Below, one piece after another: positions 17,216 through 25,932 of a stretch of DNA of 64,000 bases (the first letter of the stretch is position 1; every line of letters begins with the position of its first letter). This DNA is from Sphingosinicella sp. (GTDB lineage: Bacteria > Pseudomonadota > Alphaproteobacteria > Sphingomonadales > Sphingomonadaceae), in NCBI GenBank assembly GCA_013816585.1, contig JACDEE010000005.1, positions 62,001-126,000 of the forward strand, in the 5' to 3' direction. The notes beneath the pieces are model-generated. The model made no database searches. It saw only the letters and a list, made by a program, of their open reading frames with translations, and was not told the DNA's origin. A program made the translations under genes and the position numbers.

Positions 17216-17693
17216 CCGCCCGCTCACCGACGGAGAAAAGCAGCTCGCTCACTCCCTCTATCGCGGCGCGATCAGGCTGGACGAGGTTCGGATAAAGCGG
17301 CGAAAATGGTTTCCTTTCCAGCCAAGGAACGTCCTGATGGCGCCGTGCGGCCACGTTCACGTCCACCCCAAAAGCCACCTCTGGAGCGAAGATTATAGCC
17401 AGGAGCATATGGGGTTGCAGGGATTGCTTCTGCATGAGCTTTGCCACGTCTGGCAGGCCCAGCAACGAGGCAAATATTATCTGCCCCTGATGCGGCACCC
17501 CTTTTGCACTTACAATTACACAATCAAGCCCGGCCGCGAGTTCGAGCGCTACGGGCTGGAGCAACAGGCGGAACTCGTGCGGCATACGTTCCTGCTGCGG
17601 AATAAGTACCCTCTTACTGGGGCGCCCCCCTTGGCGCAGATCGAAAGCATATTGCCTTTCAACCGACCGGGGGGTTCGCCGGAGCGCCCTTGA
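17202..17693 (+). CDS. Small HExxH (DUF4157-like, 'vgr-related') protein
   Basis: A 163-residue protein without a signal peptide. A zinc-protease-like motif HELCH (His78, Glu79, His82) is followed by WQAQ, as in DUF4157-type metallopeptidase domains. In sphingomonad genomes such proteins are labelled 'vgr related' from weak similarity to type VI spike-associated sequences; their function is unknown. The start at 17202 is preferred over 17190 because GAGGG precedes it. It overlaps the copper-chaperone gene by 14 bases. A decayed second copy of its C-terminal part lies at 22922-23171. Confidence 0.7.
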   Translation: MPDISRPLTDGEKQLAHSLYRGAIRLDEVRIKRRKWFPFQPRNVLMAPCGHVHVHPKSHLWSEDYSQEHMGLQGLLLHELCHVWQAQQRGKYYLPLMRHPFCTYNYTIKPGREFERYGLEQQAELVRHTFLLRNKYPLTGAPPLAQIESILPFNRPGGSPERP

Positions 17694-17764
17694 ACACTCA
17701 TCTCCCACAGAGGGGGCCTAAAATAGGCTGAAATAAGCTGTCGGAGGGAGGAATATTGTGAAGC

Positions 17765-18730
17765 TCAATTCTTCCACTTGGGACCTTCGATTTTCAGCCC
17801 CCGAGCGGCAAGCTGATCGAGGATGCCGCCGCCTATCGCGAGCGACCGTATGTCCATTACTGCTACCGTGACCTTGGGCTCGGAAAGCAAGCGCAAGATC
17901 GTGTCGCGCTGCCCTGGCCGCGCTGCTTCGTCCAGATGGCTTGGCCAGCAGGAACCGTATACCTGCTCGGCAGGCGAGGCGAGCAATTGCGGAACACGCC
18001 GCGCTGCCCATGCCTCGGAACGCTCCTTCATCAGCGAGGACCCCATTTCAGCCAGAGCCGCCATATCGAGAAGGCACTGGACGTGAGATTCTGGCTGGGT
18101 CGCGAACAGATTGTTGAATATTGCCTTCACCCCGACTTTCGGGACTGGCACCATATTAAGTCGGTGCTTCTTGGCGGCGCGCTTTACATAGTCGCTGATG
18201 TCCGGCCCGAGGCCGCTTTTGCCAACCGCATGGTCGAACAAGCCGACAGCCAAATGAAATGGATGCTTACGGTCGAAGCCCTTCTTCAGAATTCCACGCC
18301 TTTCCAACCTCACTAGCCGCTGAAACTGATCGGGAGGCATCATTTGGGCGAGGTTGCGTCCCCTAGGGAGGCTCGCCTGCTTTAGCCAGCGCGGAATCAC
18401 GCTTATTACCGCGCCAAGCGAAAAATCATATTCGACCTTCCCCGGATGCAGGATTCTGTCGGCCTTCAATAACGCCTCCGTAAGTGGCCCGGGGTCCCAC
18501 TTAGTGCCGGCGATCACACCATCCAGATCGCCCACAACAATAACGATGATGGTTGGGCTGCTCACCCGCCAGAAGGGGATTCCACTGCGGCGACCGACCA
18601 CAAGGATGTCTTCCGCTTTGTCCTGCAGCTCAGGTGTGTCAGGCTGATTTGCGAGCGATGGCGATGCTGTGGTGGTCACGCAAATCGCAATGACATAGGG
18701 CATTAGTCGACGAACGATTGCGTTTCGCAT
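17765..18730 (-). CDS. TraB/GumN-like secreted protein, paralogue 1
   Basis: The 321-residue protein has a signal peptide (about 1-27) and then the motif VVGRRSGIPFWRV. It resembles sphingomonad proteins that I recall as TraB/GumN family. It is a clear paralogue of 21914-22894: they share QFQRLVRL, LASPAEQVY/LRSPAEKVY, a TVAVxD segment, a GGxLDxL helix and an ending GPxWK. The family's metal-binding GxxH motif is not present; the equivalent position reads VVGDLDGV. A catalytic role is therefore doubtful. It lies downstream of and co-directional with the outer-membrane protein gene at 18798. Confidence 0.6.
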   Translation of the reverse strand: MRNAIVRRLMPYVIAICVTTTASPSLANQPDTPELQDKAEDILVVGRRSGIPFWRVSSPTIIVIVVGDLDGVIAGTKWDPGPLTEALLKADRILHPGKVEYDFSLGAVISVIPRWLKQASLPRGRNLAQMMPPDQFQRLVRLERRGILKKGFDRKHPFHLAVGLFDHAVGKSGLGPDISDYVKRAAKKHRLNMVPVPKVGVKAIFNNLFATQPESHVQCLLDMAALAEMGSSLMKERSEAWAARRVPQLLASPAEQVYGSCWPSHLDEAARPGQRDTILRLLSEPKVTVAVMDIRSLAIGGGILDQLAARGLKIEGPKWKN

Positions 18731-18797
18731 ATCAAACCTTTCTTCCCACCGGCGCTACGCGAGCACCAGACTTAATTACCCCCCGGCGGCGGCGCGT

Positions 18798-19649
18798 TTA
18801 GAAAGCCAGACTCAGCCGAAATCCAACTTCCGTGGTGCGATTTTTCGGCTCGAACAATTCGATGGACTCGGTCGGATCCTCGGGATTCGTCAGGATGAAG
18901 CTTTGGGACTGGTCGATTTTCCAGCTCCGAAAGAAGGGGCCAAAGGCTATCCGTTTGCTGCCGACAGGAACGCCGATCATGGCGCTCGCGTCGTAACCGT
19001 GGCCATCCTTAAACTCCACCTCGACGTCCGGCAATTCGCGGCTGATCGCTGAAAAATGTGACTTGGAATCGCCGCCTGCAAGCCAATTATACTGGGCTGA
19101 CAGATTCAGAATGGCCCTCCCACCAAGCGGCACGCCCGCGGCAATTCCGAGCGGGACGTAAGCATAGCTTATTTCCCGGTCGTAACCGGCAAGCCCATCG
19201 GCCGTTTCCCGTCCGCCGCTTTTATCGCTGAGGTACCGGCTACCAATACCGATAAATGGCGTGATGGAAGCGCCGTTGCTCAGCATGAAATCCTTGCCGA
19301 TGTGCAATTCCAGCTGGCCGATGCTCTGCGGCACGTTGTCGAGGCGAGCTTCGCCGATCTCAGGGTCTTCGAGGATCGGCCCGGAACTGGAATAATCGAC
19401 CGAACCAAAGGCAATGTTGAGACGCGCGCGCAGGAATGCGCCGCCGCCGACAGTCTCGATGTAACCGACACTTGCTCCGCCGAAAATCCCATCGTCCTTA
19501 GCGACGACTTGGCCATCCTGGCGCTCCCGGTAATTATAATCGAACACCTCCGCGCCGACTTCAAAACCCCCTCGGGTCTGCGCGCTGGCGCCCTCCGCCA
19601 GCATCGCTGCGAAGATAGAAGTGACGACCATGATCCCACGGTTATTCAT
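18798..19649 (-). CDS. Outer-membrane beta-barrel protein
   Basis: The 283-residue protein has a signal peptide ending ASA (about 21-23). A mature chain of alternating polar and hydrophobic strands, rich in glycine and aromatic residues, ends in LSLAF with a terminal phenylalanine, the barrel-assembly signal. No specific family is recognised; the size fits an 8-12-strand barrel. A strong GGGAGG site precedes the start. It is transcribed divergently from the two-component genes, and the shared 148-base region contains OmpR-type repeats, so control by that regulator is likely but inferred. Confidence 0.65.
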   Translation of the reverse strand: MNNRGIMVVTSIFAAMLAEGASAQTRGGFEVGAEVFDYNYRERQDGQVVAKDDGIFGGASVGYIETVGGGAFLRARLNIAFGSVDYSSSGPILEDPEIGEARLDNVPQSIGQLELHIGKDFMLSNGASITPFIGIGSRYLSDKSGGRETADGLAGYDREISYAYVPLGIAAGVPLGGRAILNLSAQYNWLAGGDSKSHFSAISRELPDVEVEFKDGHGYDASAMIGVPVGSKRIAFGPFFRSWKIDQSQSFILTNPEDPTESIELFEPKNRTTEVGFRLSLAF

Positions 19650-19717
19650 TTTTTTCCTCCCGCTACTCGCCGCACGATTGGCGGCTTCGGTTCTTTGTGC
19701 AGCGGGTGGATTGTGCG

Positions 19718-19758
19718 AAGCTTACGGGCCTAGCTTCGGCCGCGTAAGCTTGGCGTAA
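19718..19758. promoter_or_regulatory. Inverted and 11-bp direct repeats, candidate response-regulator operator
   Basis: The nine-base arms AAGCTTACG (19718-19726) and CGTAAGCTT (19743-19751) form a perfect inverted repeat. In addition GCGTAA occurs at 19742-19747 and again at 19753-19758, an exact 11-base period. OmpR/PhoB-family regulators bind such direct half-sites. The site lies between the barrel gene and the regulator gene. Confidence 0.55.
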
Positions 19759-19797
19759 TGCAGGTTCAGCAAAATGAAAGCTGAAGGAGAAGTCGAC

Positions 19798-20472
19798 ATG
19801 CGGGTCTTACTGGTGGAGGACGAACCCGAACTGGGTGCGACGGTCGTTGCCCGCCTCAGCGCCGCCGGCTTCGTGGTCGATCATTTCACTTGCTTGGGAG
19901 ATGCGATCGAAGCGGTGTTGAGCGCGCAATATCGCGCGGTCCTGCTCGACCGGCGGCTACCCGATGGTGACGGCCTCTCGCTGATCGCGGTGCTGAAAAC
20001 GCGTCCCTCGCCGCCGCCGGTCCTCATTCTCACTGCGCTGGACGACGTGCCCGACCGGGTCGCGGGCCTCGATGCGGGCGCGGAGGATTATTTGATAAAG
20101 CCCTTCGCATTCGAAGAACTTTTGGCGCGGCTTCGGGTGCTGCTCCGCCGCAACGATGTGGGCGCCCATGTGCCTCTGATTACCATAGGACGCCTCGCTT
20201 ATGATCTGGCGGCTCGAGAGCCCATTATCGACGGACATTCGCTGGCGCTGCCAAGGCGCGAACTTGCCATCCTGGATGCATTGATGCGCCGCGCCGGACG
20301 CGTAGTGATGCGCGAAAATTTGGAAGCCAACGTATATGGCTTTGATGATGACATCAGCTCTAACGCGCTGGAGGCGCACATCTCCCGCCTCCGCAAGCGC
20401 CTTGCCGACGCACAAGCGGGAGTTATCCTGCATGGCGTCCGCGGCGTAGGTTATATGCTGAGAGCGGCATGA
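19798..20472 (+). CDS. OmpR-family response regulator
   Basis: DNA-binding regulator of a two-component system. With the ATG at 19798 (AAGGAGA upstream) it has 224 residues. The receiver domain has the acidic pocket VEDEP (Glu7, Asp8), the phosphoacceptor Asp51 in VLLDRRLPDGDG and the conserved lysine in YLIKPF. A C-terminal winged-helix domain follows (about 130-222), with SSNALEAHISRLRKRL and the GVRGVGYML hairpin. Its stop overlaps the kinase start. The open frame extends eight codons upstream but lacks a better binding site. Confidence 0.93.
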   Translation: MRVLLVEDEPELGATVVARLSAAGFVVDHFTCLGDAIEAVLSAQYRAVLLDRRLPDGDGLSLIAVLKTRPSPPPVLILTALDDVPDRVAGLDAGAEDYLIKPFAFEELLARLRVLLRRNDVGAHVPLITIGRLAYDLAAREPIIDGHSLALPRRELAILDALMRRAGRVVMRENLEANVYGFDDDISSNALEAHISRLRKRLADAQAGVILHGVRGVGYMLRAA

Positions 20473-21809
20473 AGCGCCCTCGCCCATCCCTGGTGCGGCG
20501 GCTCACCATCGGCTTCATTGTGAGCAACGCCCTGGCAGCTCTGCTGTTCGTACTCGTCATTCTGTATCCAGGGGCGTTGCTGGAGGATAGCGAGCCTGTC
20601 GGCCCCGAGTTGCCGATCCTCCTCCTGGAGAGTGATTTGCGGTTGACCAGGGACAGCCTTTCGATTCGGCCGGACGCAGAAATTGTACGGTTCGCACAAT
20701 CGCATCCCGGGACATGGTTTGTGGCGCGTAAGGGGTCTCAAGAGATGAGATTCGGCCCGGTCCCCAGCAGCTTCCGGGCCGCGCTTGATCCGTCGAAGGG
20801 GCCATTTCAGGCCCGATACCGCGACCTGGGAGCCAAGGGTCCGGCCGGGGATGCAATGACCGCAGAGGTCGAGATCGACGACCAGATCATACTTGTGACC
20901 AGCGGCGGCGTCATCTCCTCGGCCATCACCTTTCGGCAGTTTCTCGAGTATATGTGGGGGACATACATGTTCTGGATCCCCGTTTTCACGGCCATCTTCA
21001 ACGTGGCAGGCGGGCTGATCGCGATCCCGATCGTTTTAAGAAGCGTCTATTCCACGGCGCGTGCCGCTGCGGAATTGGATCCGGCCGACCCCGCCAGGCG
21101 TCTCCCCGAATATGGCGTGGTGAAGGAGCTTGGCCCGATCGTATCGGCCTTCAACGCGGCGCTCGATCGCCTCGCAGATGCCCTCGAACGCCGCCGCCGC
21201 TTCATTGCAGACGTTGCCCACGAACTGCGAACTCCTTTGGCAGTCCTCAATATGCACACGGAAGACATGCCGGATGGCGGCAAGAAACCCGACCTTCAGC
21301 GAACGGTGTTTCGCCTCAGCCAGATGGTGGGACAGATGCTCGATGCCGAGCGGCTTTTGCTCGCCGCGAGGGTGCGAGAGCCAGTCGATCTGATTGAGCT
21401 CGCGCGCGGAGCGGTGGCCGAAATTGCGCCGCTGGCGATCTCAAACGGCTACGACGTTGCGGTCATTGCTGCAGAAAGCAGTGTTACCGTCCAGGGCGAT
21501 CCTTACGCCATCTCCCGCGCTCTCTCCAATTTACTTGGCAATGCCGTCGCGCATGGGGGTGGTTCGGGCACTGTCGAGGTGCGAATTGGGAAGGAAGGCG
21601 TGGTCGACGTCGTCGATCAGGGCCCGGGCGTAGCCAATGAAGCGCGCGAGCGCATCTTTGAGCCCTTCCATCGAGAGAGATGGGACAAGGATGGTTGCGG
21701 CCTCGGCCTCCACCTCGTCAGCGAGGTGATGCAAGCCCATGGGGGCAGTGCAAGATTGGTCGGTACGGGGCCCGGCGCCATATTTCGTCTGGAATTTCCG
21801 CAGTCTTAA
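20469..21809 (+). CDS. Sensor histidine kinase
   Basis: Inner-membrane partner of the adjacent OmpR-family regulator. The 446 residues include a first membrane helix (12-34), an extracytoplasmic sensor region (35-163), a second helix (165-190) and a HAMP-like linker. The H-box is DVAHELRTPLAVL with His251. The ATPase domain has NLLGNAVAHG (N-box), DQGPGV (G1), FEPF and GCGLGLHLV (G2). All catalytic elements are present. The overlap with the regulator (ATGA) indicates co-translation. The signal sensed is unknown; the gene is flanked by secreted TraB-like paralogues and a barrel protein. Confidence 0.93.
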   Translation: MKRPRPSLVRRLTIGFIVSNALAALLFVLVILYPGALLEDSEPVGPELPILLLESDLRLTRDSLSIRPDAEIVRFAQSHPGTWFVARKGSQEMRFGPVPSSFRAALDPSKGPFQARYRDLGAKGPAGDAMTAEVEIDDQIILVTSGGVISSAITFRQFLEYMWGTYMFWIPVFTAIFNVAGGLIAIPIVLRSVYSTARAAAELDPADPARRLPEYGVVKELGPIVSAFNAALDRLADALERRRRFIADVAHELRTPLAVLNMHTEDMPDGGKKPDLQRTVFRLSQMVGQMLDAERLLLAARVREPVDLIELARGAVAEIAPLAISNGYDVAVIAAESSVTVQGDPYAISRALSNLLGNAVAHGGGSGTVEVRIGKEGVVDVVDQGPGVANEARERIFEPFHRERWDKDGCGLGLHLVSEVMQAHGGSARLVGTGPGAIFRLEFPQS

Positions 21810-21913
21810 CTTCGAGCTATCCGCCTTGCAGCCGCTGGTGACGGACAATCGTATCGAGCGAATTAAAGGGCAAGGCGTGTCGCAGCTCTCGTGTTTTTTT
21901 GGAAAGGGTGATC

Positions 21914-22894
21914 ATGTTCAATATGCCAAAGCTTTTCGCTGCACTTATCGTGGGCACATTCACCTTCGCAATGGCTGGCCTCGCGCATGGCGCCCAGGGA
22001 AAGGTCGCGCCCGGTTACCCGGATGCCAGAGCCGCGGAGGCAGAGGAAATCGTCGTTGTCGGGCGCCGGAGCGGCGTACCGATCTGGCGGGTGCAAAGTG
22101 GCCAGAGCAATCTTGTACTGGTTGGCACGATCAATGGGGTGACTAAGGATACCAAATGGGACCCCACGTCGCTTGTGGAAGCGCTGCGACGGGCCGACCG
22201 TGTAATGTTTCCGCAGATGCAGCGAGTAAAAGCCTCACCCCTTGCCATGCTTGGCTACCTCGCCAAATGGCGCCGCCAGGCAACACTTCCAGAAAAGCAG
22301 AGCTTGGCGAATTATCTTACCGCCGAGCAGTTCCAGCGGCTCGTGCGGCTTCAGAGGAAAGGCATTGCCAAACGCGGAAGCGAGAAGACCCATCCGCTGC
22401 ACCTGGCCATGAATCTTCGCGCAACTGCCAAGGGCCGTGTCGGGTATGGCGAGGATCCCGATCAATACGTCATGCGCGCGATCGGCAAATATAAGCTCCG
22501 GCTTCTGCCGATACAGAAGCGCGCTGCCAAACCGCTAGCGAACGAACTGTTCGAAGGGTCCCCGTCGCGTCACGTCCCCTGCCTCGTGGATGCGATCACC
22601 ATGGCGGAGGCCGGACCGGCAGCTGTGGCATTGCGTTCGCAGGACTGGGCGCGGGGGCGCGTGGCCGAGGTGCTGCGATCTCCTGCCGAAAAAGTATACC
22701 AAAGTTGTTTCCCCGCTGACCTCGCGAGGGAGGCCAGGGAAAAGGCGGCTTTCCACTCAAACATCGCCAGAGTGTTGACGGAGCCCCAACTTACTGTGGC
22801 AGTATTGGACCTTCATTCGCTGGCTGGACGAGGCGGCGTTCTCGACTCGCTGGTGGCCGAGGGGCACCATGTTCAGGGGCCGCAATGGAAGTGA
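21914..22894 (+). CDS. TraB/GumN-like secreted protein, paralogue 2
   Basis: The 326-residue protein has a signal peptide (about 1-26) followed by EEIVVVGRRSGVPIWRV. It is a paralogue of 17765-18730 and the two flank the two-component system in divergent orientation. The expected TraB/GumN GxxH motif is GTINGV here, so the histidine is replaced. The start used is the ATG at 21914, with AAAGGGTG six bases upstream; a TTG at 21899 is an alternative. It lies 104 bases downstream of the kinase. The family assignment is from recall of similar proteins and is tentative. Confidence 0.6.
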   Translation: MFNMPKLFAALIVGTFTFAMAGLAHGAQGKVAPGYPDARAAEAEEIVVVGRRSGVPIWRVQSGQSNLVLVGTINGVTKDTKWDPTSLVEALRRADRVMFPQMQRVKASPLAMLGYLAKWRRQATLPEKQSLANYLTAEQFQRLVRLQRKGIAKRGSEKTHPLHLAMNLRATAKGRVGYGEDPDQYVMRAIGKYKLRLLPIQKRAAKPLANELFEGSPSRHVPCLVDAITMAEAGPAAVALRSQDWARGRVAEVLRSPAEKVYQSCFPADLAREAREKAAFHSNIARVLTEPQLTVAVLDLHSLAGRGGVLDSLVAEGHHVQGPQWK

Positions 22895-22921
22895 GAAGGG
22901 GACGGACAGTCGGAGCATCTG

Positions 22922-23171
22922 GGTATGCCCGGGTTGCTTCTGCATGAGCTTGCCATATCTGGCAGGCCCAGCAACGAGGCAAATATTATCTGCCCCTGTT
23001 GCGGCACTCCTTTTACACCTACAATTACACTATCAAGCCGGTTGCGAGCTCGATCGGTACGGGCTGGAGCAACAGGCCGAATTGGTGAGGCATACTTTTC
23101 TGCTTCGAGCCAGATATTCCGTCCCCGGAGCGCCACCATTGGAGCAGCTGGAGACGATATTGCCGTTTTAG
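22922..23171 (+). pseudogene. Truncated, frameshifted copy of the HExxH 'vgr-related' gene
   Basis: This stretch is clearly homologous at the nucleotide level to about 17415-17664 of the intact gene, including the run around CAGGCCCAGCAACGAGGCA. The N-terminal half is missing. One base is lost near 22950, inside the HELCH codons, and another near 23036-23041, so the reading frame changes twice before the conserved end GLEQQAELVRHTFLLR...ILPF and a stop at 23169. It cannot encode the full protein. It follows TraB-like paralogue 2, which suggests that the pair was duplicated as a unit. Confidence 0.8.
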
Positions 23172-23202
23172 AGCTTGCCGGTCCTTTCTGAATGGCGGTC
23201 AA

Positions 23203-24387
23203 TTATTTCCGGCGCAGCCGCTCGGTATCCTGTCCAAGGGCGGGAGCCGCGAACGGCGGAGCGGAGCGCGAGCGGCCGAACCTGATCGGCTCGGCGACAC
23301 CGCGGTAGCTGCCCAGCGTGGGGTGAGCGATATTGGCGGTTATCCCTTCCGCCAATATTTGGGGGTGGTCGAACATGTCCTCGACCGGACGAACGATCGA
23401 ACAGGGGACCTCGTCCCCGAACAGATGCTCCCATTCGACCGCCGAACGGGACGCGAGGCGGTCGCGCAATTGGGGGACGATTTCCGGCGCATGGTCGGCG
23501 CGTTTGCGGACGGTGTCGTAGCGCGGGTCCGCAGCCAGCGCTTCGAGGCCGGTAAGACGGCACAAGGCCCGCCAGAAATGGGGCGTGTTGGCCGATAGAT
23601 AAAGATGACCTTCGGCGGTCGGATGGAGGCCGGTTATGCCGCCCGATCGCATGTCGCGGGGGATGTCGTGCAGTTCGCATTCGGCCTTTATCATTCGCGC
23701 CGATTGCATGGTGAGAGCGCTGCGCAGAAGCGAGACGCCGACAAATTGCCCCTTTCCGCTCCGTTCCCGTTCGAAAAGCGCGGAAGCGACTCCGGCCGCG
23801 ACCATTGCCGCGGCGTAATAATCGACCGGCGAACCGTAAGTGAGTTCGGGAGGCCCACCCGGCTTGCCCTGGAGCACGCACATTCCGGTCATCGCCTGAA
23901 GCACCTGATCATAGCCCGCCTTGGTGCGCATCGGGCCGTCATCGCCATAGCCGGTGACCGTGCAGTAGATGAGCCGCGGGTTGAGCGCTTCCATCCGCGG
24001 ATGATCGATCTCGAGACGTTCGGGCACACCTGGCCGGAAATTATGGACCAGGACGTCGGCTTCCGCAGCAAGCTCGTAGAGCGTAGCGAGATCCTCCGGC
24101 TGCTTGAGGTCGAGCATCATCCCCTGCTTGCTTCGGTTGACGCCGAGGAACGCGCGATTCTCGCCCTCGAGAGTCGAAGGATAATGGCGTAGATTGTCGC
24201 CCGACGGCGCCTCGACCTTGATCACGTCGGCGCCCTGATCCGCGAGCAAAGCGCAGCCATAGGGCCCGGCAATATAGGCGCTGAGATCAACCACTTTGAT
24301 CCCGGAAAGCGGACCGGCCCCCTCCGCCCGCAACGGACTGCGGAACCGGGAAGATTCGGGAATGTCATTGAAATGTGGGCGGCGCAT
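23203..24387 (-). CDS. Type III (CaiB/BaiF, family III) acyl-CoA transferase
   Basis: Transfers CoA between carboxylic acids. The 394-residue protein starts at the ATG at 24387, three bases after the esterase stop. Family features are GPLSGIKVVDLSAYIAGP near the N-terminus, LGVNRSKQG near 81, VHNFRPGVPERL near 114 and the catalytic aspartate Asp160 in GYDQVLQAMTG. It is the last gene of the six-gene operon that begins with the TonB receptor. Together with the CitE-like lyase on the divergent arm it suggests that a carboxylic acid is activated by CoA transfer and then cleaved. The substrate is not known. Confidence 0.9.
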   Translation of the reverse strand: MRRPHFNDIPESSRFRSPLRAEGAGPLSGIKVVDLSAYIAGPYGCALLADQGADVIKVEAPSGDNLRHYPSTLEGENRAFLGVNRSKQGMMLDLKQPEDLATLYELAAEADVLVHNFRPGVPERLEIDHPRMEALNPRLIYCTVTGYGDDGPMRTKAGYDQVLQAMTGMCVLQGKPGGPPELTYGSPVDYYAAAMVAAGVASALFERERSGKGQFVGVSLLRSALTMQSARMIKAECELHDIPRDMRSGGITGLHPTAEGHLYLSANTPHFWRALCRLTGLEALAADPRYDTVRKRADHAPEIVPQLRDRLASRSAVEWEHLFGDEVPCSIVRPVEDMFDHPQILAEGITANIAHPTLGSYRGVAEPIRFGRSRSAPPFAAPALGQDTERLRRK

Positions 24388-24390
24388 CAA

Positions 24391-25932
24391 TCAGGTTCCG
24401 GGCTGGGTATAGGGTGCAGGTGCGAAGAGGAGGCGCTGCCAGCGCCGCGGGTCACGCTCAAGCCGGGCCTTTATGTCGAACATCATCGTAGGGCGATCCT
24501 TGAGGGTGTAGCGGGGCCAATGGGGTATGGCGCGGCAATTGGGATCCCCTGTGCGGGCAAAAGCGAGGAAGCAATCCTGCATCCGCACCGAAGCCTCGCG
24601 CGCGTCCGGCGCGTCGCCCGTTGGTGAGCCTTTGGCGCTGAGCGTACCGAAAACGAGCGGGACATCGATCGCATGTTCGGCGCCGCGACGTGGGTCCGCA
24701 CGGGAGGAGAAGTTCACCTGATAAGCGAAAACCGGGCGTCCCGCTTTTGCCCGGGCCTCCAAGATTTCGAGCTGCCCGCGCCAGCTGCGGCCGTCCGTGG
24801 TCGCCGCGAAGAAAATGTCACTGGGCGATGCCTCGGGCATGTGGCGCCGATAGGTCGCGACGACCAATTCGGGGGGAACATCCACTGGAAGCTCGCCGGC
24901 GATCTGCGCACCGACATTGTCCCAATTCATCTGGCGGATCATTGGGGAATCAGGGGAGAAATAGTTGCGCGTTTCATCTCGCGTGCCGCCCATCATCATG
25001 TTCACATCGTGAGAAATGCTGGGGGCATCCGGCCAGAAAGGATGGCGGCTGATCCATCGGCCGTCCAGCACCGGGCCCATATGGACCGGGCCTCCATATG
25101 CCGGATCTTCCGCTGCCAATCCTTCCAGAAGCCGTTCGGCGGGGAGAACCGGAAGCTCGGTCGGGGCGACCTTCAATTTTCGGGCAAAAGCTTCCGTTCG
25201 GGCAGCGGCGCGAATGGGGCCGGAGGCGGTCACTTGCTGGCCGCTCATGGTGGCGACGCGGCTGAAGAGGCCCTTTGCCGCCGGGGCCGCCATGAGGTTT
25301 GTGATCTTGCCTCCGCCACCCGATTGACCGAAAAGCATCACTCGATCGGGATCTCCGCCAAAACGCGCGATATTCGCCTTCACCCAGCGCAGGGCCAGGA
25401 GGATATCCAGCTGTCCCGCATTTCCGCTGTCTGGAAATCGCGGATCGAGGCCCGCGAGGTATAGATAGCCAAAGGCGTTGAGACGATGATTGAGGGTGAC
25501 GACCACCACGTCGCCGCGCGACGCGAGAATTTGCCCATCGGTCTGGGGATCGGCGCCGCTGCCAAAGGCGAAAGCTCCGCCATGGATATAGACCATGACC
25601 GGTTTCCGAGCGGTCGCTTCAATGCCCGGCGTCCAGATGTTGAGGAACAGGCAATCCTCGGACTGGGGCCGCTTTCGCAAGGGTTGCGGGCAATCAGGTC
25701 CGAACTCCCGCGCGGATACAAGATTGGCGCCCCGTGCCACGGGGCGAGGCGCGCGGAAGCGGTCGGCGCGACCGTAGCGAATACCCCGGAAGACGGCCAC
25801 CCCGTCTTGCCATTCCCCCTCATACTGTCCGGCCTCGCAAGTGACGATCGGGCCGTTCCGGGCAAGGGCCCAGCCGGGGCCGGCCATCAGGGCACTTCCC
25901 CCCGCCAGGACAAGTCGCCGCGTAATGATCAT
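24391..25932 (-). CDS. Type-B carboxylesterase, exported
   Basis: Alpha/beta-hydrolase of the carboxylesterase family. The 513 residues start with a twin-arginine-like signal (TRRLVLAGGSALMAGPGWA), so a periplasmic location is likely. Features include SEDCLFLNIW (91-100), the oxyanion HGGAF (118-122) and the nucleophile elbow GQSGG with Ser204. The usual GESAG is altered at two positions. The histidine segment is HAIDVPLVFG. Its start overlaps the GH127-like stop (ATGA). In this operon it may remove acyl or aromatic esters from a plant-type carbohydrate, which is inference. Confidence 0.88.
   Translation of the reverse strand: MIITRRLVLAGGSALMAGPGWALARNGPIVTCEAGQYEGEWQDGVAVFRGIRYGRADRFRAPRPVARGANLVSAREFGPDCPQPLRKRPQSEDCLFLNIWTPGIEATARKPVMVYIHGGAFAFGSGADPQTDGQILASRGDVVVVTLNHRLNAFGYLYLAGLDPRFPDSGNAGQLDILLALRWVKANIARFGGDPDRVMLFGQSGGGGKITNLMAAPAAKGLFSRVATMSGQQVTASGPIRAAARTEAFARKLKVAPTELPVLPAERLLEGLAAEDPAYGGPVHMGPVLDGRWISRHPFWPDAPSISHDVNMMMGGTRDETRNYFSPDSPMIRQMNWDNVGAQIAGELPVDVPPELVVATYRRHMPEASPSDIFFAATTDGRSWRGQLEILEARAKAGRPVFAYQVNFSSRADPRRGAEHAIDVPLVFGTLSAKGSPTGDAPDAREASVRMQDCFLAFARTGDPNCRAIPHWPRYTLKDRPTMMFDIKARLERDPRRWQRLLFAPAPYTQPGT

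Noticed and set aside
21893-21900. Run of seven T as a terminator after the kinase gene
   Set aside because: No stable stem precedes it.
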